Shown: piece by piece, positions 5,044-7,596 of the stretch
Numbering within the stretch: the first letter of the stretch is position 1
Layout: every line of letters starts with the position of its first letter
Assembly (NCBI GenBank): GCA_002306945.1
Contig: DBTH01000341.1
Location: 11,710 to 19,305 of the forward strand
Length of the DNA: 7,596 nucleotides
Reading direction: 5' to 3'
Source: Methylacidiphilaceae bacterium UBA1321
GTDB taxonomy: Bacteria > Verrucomicrobiota > Verrucomicrobiia > Methylacidiphilales > UBA1321
Position numbers and translations under genes: made by a program
The notes under the pieces: model-generated
Told to the model about the DNA's origin: nothing
Database searches by the model: none
What the model saw: only the letters and a program-made list of their open reading frames with translations

Positions 5044-7050
5044 TCAGCGCTTACCAGCCGTTACTCCGGGCCAGTCGTCGGTGCGGAACGAACTAGCGGG
5101 TAAACCTTCGGCATTATAGAGATTGCCATCGGGATTGTCGGCCCAGTTGTAGCGAACCGCCACGGGTTTGGCCACATCCGGATTGCTGACGACAACCGTG
5201 TCGCCAACGATCTTGGCAGCAGCCCAGACGAAGTTCTTATCCTCTCCGGCAATGGAGAAATACTTCAACGGACCTGCCTTGGCAATCAGACCACCACCGA
5301 CGTGATCGAAGGTGAGTCGGATGGCATTGCCCTCGATCTTCATGCTCTTGTAGAGCGGTCCGGAATGAACCACCGGCTTGGAGAAGAACGACTTCAAACC
5401 GGGGATCTTTCCGAGGAAGTTGGTCGGAGTGGTCACACCGTAATCCTGCGCCAATGCCCAAAGGGCCAGACGCTTGCCGACGGTTTCTTTGTCGGTCGGG
5501 TGAATGTCCTTGGCGTCGCCTACGTCAATGGCCACGGCCATGCCGGTGTGCGGCAGAGCGAGAGTCTTGAACTGGGCTTCGCGCAATTCGGCCCAGGTAC
5601 TTTCAACCGGAATGCTGTCGGGTTTCATGAAGTTTGCCAATTGAACGAAAAGAAATGGAAAATCGCCCTGATTCCATTGTTTTCTCCAGTCTTTGATCAT
5701 ATCCGAAAAAACGCGACGGTACTGGAAGGCCCTTCCGGCATTTCCTTCACCCTGGTACCAGATGGCCCCTTTGATCCCGTAAGGAATAAGCGGGTTGATC
5801 ATCCCATTGTACAAAAGAGTAGGATAAGAGTTGGGACCCAGACTGGTAGTTATCTTGAGAACCCCGATTTTGTATTTCCAGTCACCTGCCAACGGAATGG
5901 TTTTTTCATTGGTTACGATTTTCATATCGTTTGCTTCACCGTAGATACCTCCGCTACCACCTAAATCTTCTACCCTAACGGTGATGTTGTTTTTCCCTGC
6001 CTTCAGCACACCTTCCGGGATGGCATAGCTGCGTCTGGCTTCCGCTTTCTGTTCTGTCGCACCTACTTTGACCCCATTGACGTAAGTGACATCGGAATCA
6101 TTGATTTTGGACAGCTCAAGGGTTGCCCCTTTCCCCGCCTGGGCAGCATCAAGATCCACATTTTTTCTAAACCAGATAATGCCATCGACACCCTGTAACC
6201 CGTTTTTTTCGATGTATCCCGGTAGGTGCATGGTTTTCCAGTTTTGATCATCCATTTCCGGGGCTGCCCATATAGGTTGGTTCTCTTTGGTCCCCTCATC
6301 GGTTGCAGCATATTCGCCCAAACGATCGCGGAGCTCTTTTTCTACACTTTTGGCATACTCTTTCAAATCGACTTTCTTCAGGTTTTCCAGCATAGGGGCA
6401 AAATCCGGATTTTTGGCCGCTGCACCTGCACTAATCCATGTCTCTGCAATGGTACCTCCCCAGGAGGTGTTGATCAGGCCGATCGGTACTTTCAGCTTTT
6501 CATACAATGCCCGGCCAAAGAAATAGGCCACTGCCGAAAATCGGGGTGTGGAGACCGGTGAACAATCCCACCATTCGCCCTCTTCAAGGTATTCCTGCGG
6601 GGTTTGGGCAATCCGTTTTTTGACGGTAAAAAGACGTATTTCAGGATAATTGGAAGCTGCAATCTCGGCCTGGGCATTGATGGCAGATGATAGGTTGAAT
6701 TCCATGTTGGATTGCCCGGAGCAAACCCATACCTCACCAATCAGGATGTTTTCGATGGTACGAAGATTCTTGCCCTTGACTACCATGCTGTAGGGCCCGC
6801 CATAGTTCATTGCCTGCAGGCCTACGCTCCACTTGCCATCTTTCCCGGCTTTCGTGGTAACGGTTTTGTTGTTGAAGGTTACACTAACCTTCTCACCCGG
6901 AGAGGCCCATCCCCAGACAGGAATTGGAATTCCCTGCTGTAAAACCATGTTACAGTTGAAAAAAGGAGGCAATACTACCTGTGCTGCTGAGACGTGACTC
7001 AGGAAAAGCAAGGTGAACAGAATTTTCCAGCCTTTTAGAAATTTTCTCAT
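5044..7050 (-). CDS. Secreted sialate O-acetylesterase (SGNH/SASA family), compositional mosaic
   Basis: The 668-residue product begins MRKFLKGWKILFTLLFLSHVSAAQ, a Sec signal peptide with cleavage likely near residues 22-23. It belongs to the SASA/SGNH esterases, which remove O-acetyl groups from sialic acids or other acetylated glycans in the periplasm or outside the cell. Visible motifs are CSGQSNME (110-117, nucleophile Ser114), NTSWGGT (194-200), WYQGEGNA (431-438) and DIHP (515-518, Asp515 and His517 completing the triad). Residues about 258-395 form an inserted galactose-binding-like jelly roll (WAAPEMDDQNW, IIWFRKNVDL, TYVNGV), usual for this size class. The ATG at 7050 is preceded by an A-rich, Shine-Dalgarno-free leader. 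The gene is oddly mixed. By hand count, bases 5041-5640 are 342/600 GC and 5641-6240 are 282/600. Lysine codons in residues 471-668 are 13 AAG to 3 AAA, but 9 AAA to 1 AAG in 213-296. The true substrate is unknown. Confidence 0.9.
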   Translation of the reverse strand: MRKFLKGWKILFTLLFLSHVSAAQVVLPPFFNCNMVLQQGIPIPVWGWASPGEKVSVTFNNKTVTTKAGKDGKWSVGLQAMNYGGPYSMVVKGKNLRTIENILIGEVWVCSGQSNMEFNLSSAINAQAEIAASNYPEIRLFTVKKRIAQTPQEYLEEGEWWDCSPVSTPRFSAVAYFFGRALYEKLKVPIGLINTSWGGTIAETWISAGAAAKNPDFAPMLENLKKVDLKEYAKSVEKELRDRLGEYAATDEGTKENQPIWAAPEMDDQNWKTMHLPGYIEKNGLQGVDGIIWFRKNVDLDAAQAGKGATLELSKINDSDVTYVNGVKVGATEQKAEARRSYAIPEGVLKAGKNNITVRVEDLGGSGGIYGEANDMKIVTNEKTIPLAGDWKYKIGVLKITTSLGPNSYPTLLYNGMINPLIPYGIKGAIWYQGEGNAGRAFQYRRVFSDMIKDWRKQWNQGDFPFLFVQLANFMKPDSIPVESTWAELREAQFKTLALPHTGMAVAIDVGDAKDIHPTDKETVGKRLALWALAQDYGVTTPTNFLGKIPGLKSFFSKPVVHSGPLYKSMKIEGNAIRLTFDHVGGGLIAKAGPLKYFSIAGEDKNFVWAAAKIVGDTVVVSNPDVAKPVAVRYNWADNPDGNLYNAEGLPASSFRTDDWPGVTAGKR

Positions 7051-7189
7051 TTTTTCTTGATTAATTGTTTGGATATTTGTCTATTGGTTTGAAAAGTAAC
7101 CGGTTTCTGAGACCCTGTTGAAGGAAATTGTTGGAATTGTTTTTGCCATTATCAGATGGCATTTTTCAATCACCGAATCATCGCATCAC
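7051..7189. other. Intergenic region between the PhzF and acetylesterase genes
   Basis: This 139-base AT-rich spacer separates two minus-strand genes. It contains a hairpin with a T-run on the plus strand (7144-7166) and the start of a run of octamer repeats. The leader just before the acetylesterase ATG is A-rich on the minus strand. I found no convincing promoter: TACTTTTC resembles the Bacteroidota -7 box TAnnTTTG, but no -33 box sits at the right distance. Confidence 0.5.
7144..7166 (+). terminator. Rightward terminator-like hairpin
   Basis: TGCCAT (7144-7149) pairs with ATGGCA (7156-7161) around the loop TATCAG, and five T residues follow on the plus strand (7162-7166). The T-run lies on the wrong side to terminate the PhzF gene, which reads leftward; on that strand the stem is followed by A residues. 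It could still stabilise the 3' end of the PhzF transcript or stop antisense RNA. Confidence 0.45.
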
Positions 7190-7200
7190 CTAATCAATAA
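7169..7200. repeat. Four imperfect tandem octamers
   Basis: The units ATCACCGA, ATCATCGC, ATCACCTA and ATCAATAA follow each other without gaps. All start with ATCA, and the first three share C at the sixth position. They overlap the last codon and stop codon of the PhzF gene. Short ATCACC-type runs of this sort could be replication slippage products. Confidence 0.45.
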
Positions 7201-7596
7201 AGATATCCCCGATCAGGTAGGATTTGGCGCTTCCGGCAATCAGAACCCGATCGCCGGCAAGATGACATTTTAGAAAACCTCCTCTCCGGGACAGCTGAAT
7301 TGCCTCAAAGGAGAGCTGATTCAGCCTGTGTGCCCAAAAGGGGGTGAGGGTCGTATGGGCCGAACCGGTGACAGGATCTTCATTTACCCCAACTGCTGGG
7401 GCAAAGAATCTGGATACGAAGTCACAATCATAACCGGCAGCTGTTACAATGACCCCATGGGTCTTAACTGTTTTTAAAGCAGCAAAATCAGGTTTTATCT
7501 CCTCAATGTCCTCCTGCGATCCGTAATAGAGCAGGTAATTCTTCTTCCCCTTCCAAATTTCAAGGGGTTTTTTACCGATTGCACCGATCAATCCTT
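7190..7596 (-). CDS. PhzF-family isomerase-like protein, C-terminal part (cut by window edge)
   Basis: The open frame enters from the right edge and ends with TAG at 7192-7190, giving 135 codons. PhzF-family proteins usually have about 260-300 residues, so roughly half is missing. The signature RFFAPAVGVNEDPVTGSAHTT contains the conserved DPVTGSAH loop of the second half-domain, and the tail SRRGGFLKCHLAGDRVLIAGSA matches the usual C-terminal strands. Family members share a diaminopimelate-epimerase-like fold. PhzF itself isomerises a phenazine precursor, but most homologues, including this one, have unknown substrates. The catalytic Glu of the N-terminal half is outside the window, so activity cannot be judged. 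An in-frame TTG at 7591 is not the real start, since family sequence continues through it to the edge. Codon use matches the upstream (N-terminal) part of the acetylesterase gene. It reads in the same direction as that gene, with 139 bases between them, so co-transcription is possible. Confidence 0.88.
   Translation of the reverse strand, partial: GLIGAIGKKPLEIWKGKKNYLLYYGSQEDIEEIKPDFAALKTVKTHGVIVTAAGYDCDFVSRFFAPAVGVNEDPVTGSAHTTLTPFWAHRLNQLSFEAIQLSRRGGFLKCHLAGDRVLIAGSAKSYLIGDIFID

Noticed and set aside
5302..5964. 220-codon plus-strand frame opposite the acetylesterase
   Set aside because: It is an antisense shadow of a gene with a complete SGNH motif set.
7051..7140. Bacteroidota-type -33/-7 promoter for the acetylesterase
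   Set aside because: TACTTTTC is close to the -7 consensus, but no TTTG-like -33 box sits about 19-21 bases upstream.
1..7596. CRISPR array, tRNA, insertion sequence or defence cluster
   Set aside because: There are no regularly spaced repeats, cloverleaf-like segments, transposase or nuclease frames on either strand; the genes present are housekeeping, transport and glycan-related.

Overview
The window holds seven genes or gene fragments. Two are cut by the window ends: a DEAD-box RNA helicase at the left and a PhzF-family protein at the right. The left two thirds (about 1-5640) read like a moderately GC-rich Gram-negative chromosome with AT-rich spacers. Gene content and style suggest Verrucomicrobiota or a relative, but nothing here proves that. 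From about 5640 to the right end, base composition and codon use shift to a lower-GC, AAA-lysine style with A-rich, Shine-Dalgarno-poor starts, as in Bacteroidota. The shift lies inside a single open reading frame.

Layout. 1-487 (-): N-terminal half of a DEAD-box helicase, preceded by a six-codon mini-ORF whose stop touches the helicase ATG. 488-882: divergent control region containing an intrinsic terminator pointing left and, at about 618-774, a clear ydaO/yuaA-type cyclic di-AMP riboswitch. 883-2886 (+): a KimA-type potassium transporter placed directly under that riboswitch. 3005-3586 (+): a Maf-family nucleotide pyrophosphatase, followed by a possible 18-codon gene stub and AT-rich sequence. 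3778-4419 (+): a secreted protein of unknown family. 4420-4774: AT-rich spacer with hairpins and a promoter candidate. 4775-4951 (+): a 58-residue lipoprotein. 4986-5015: a strong bidirectional terminator separating it from the convergent gene. 5044-7050 (-): a secreted sialate O-acetylesterase of the SGNH/SASA type. 7190-7596 (-): C-terminal half of a PhzF-family isomerase-like protein.

How the parts work together. The one clear regulatory circuit is c-di-AMP control of potassium uptake. The riboswitch aptamer heads the transcript of a KimA homologue, as in Bacillus subtilis, where high c-di-AMP shuts off synthesis of the transporter. The acetylesterase and the two secreted or lipid-anchored proteins fit a bacterium that handles polysaccharides at its surface, but they do not form a visible operon.

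The most unusual points are the composition break inside the acetylesterase gene (recombination, transfer or an assembly join), the riboswitch-transporter pair, and three hairpins with U-tracts oriented antisense to the gene that follows them. I found no CRISPR array, tRNA, rRNA, transposase or defence system, and no clear evidence for an entirely new multi-gene system.
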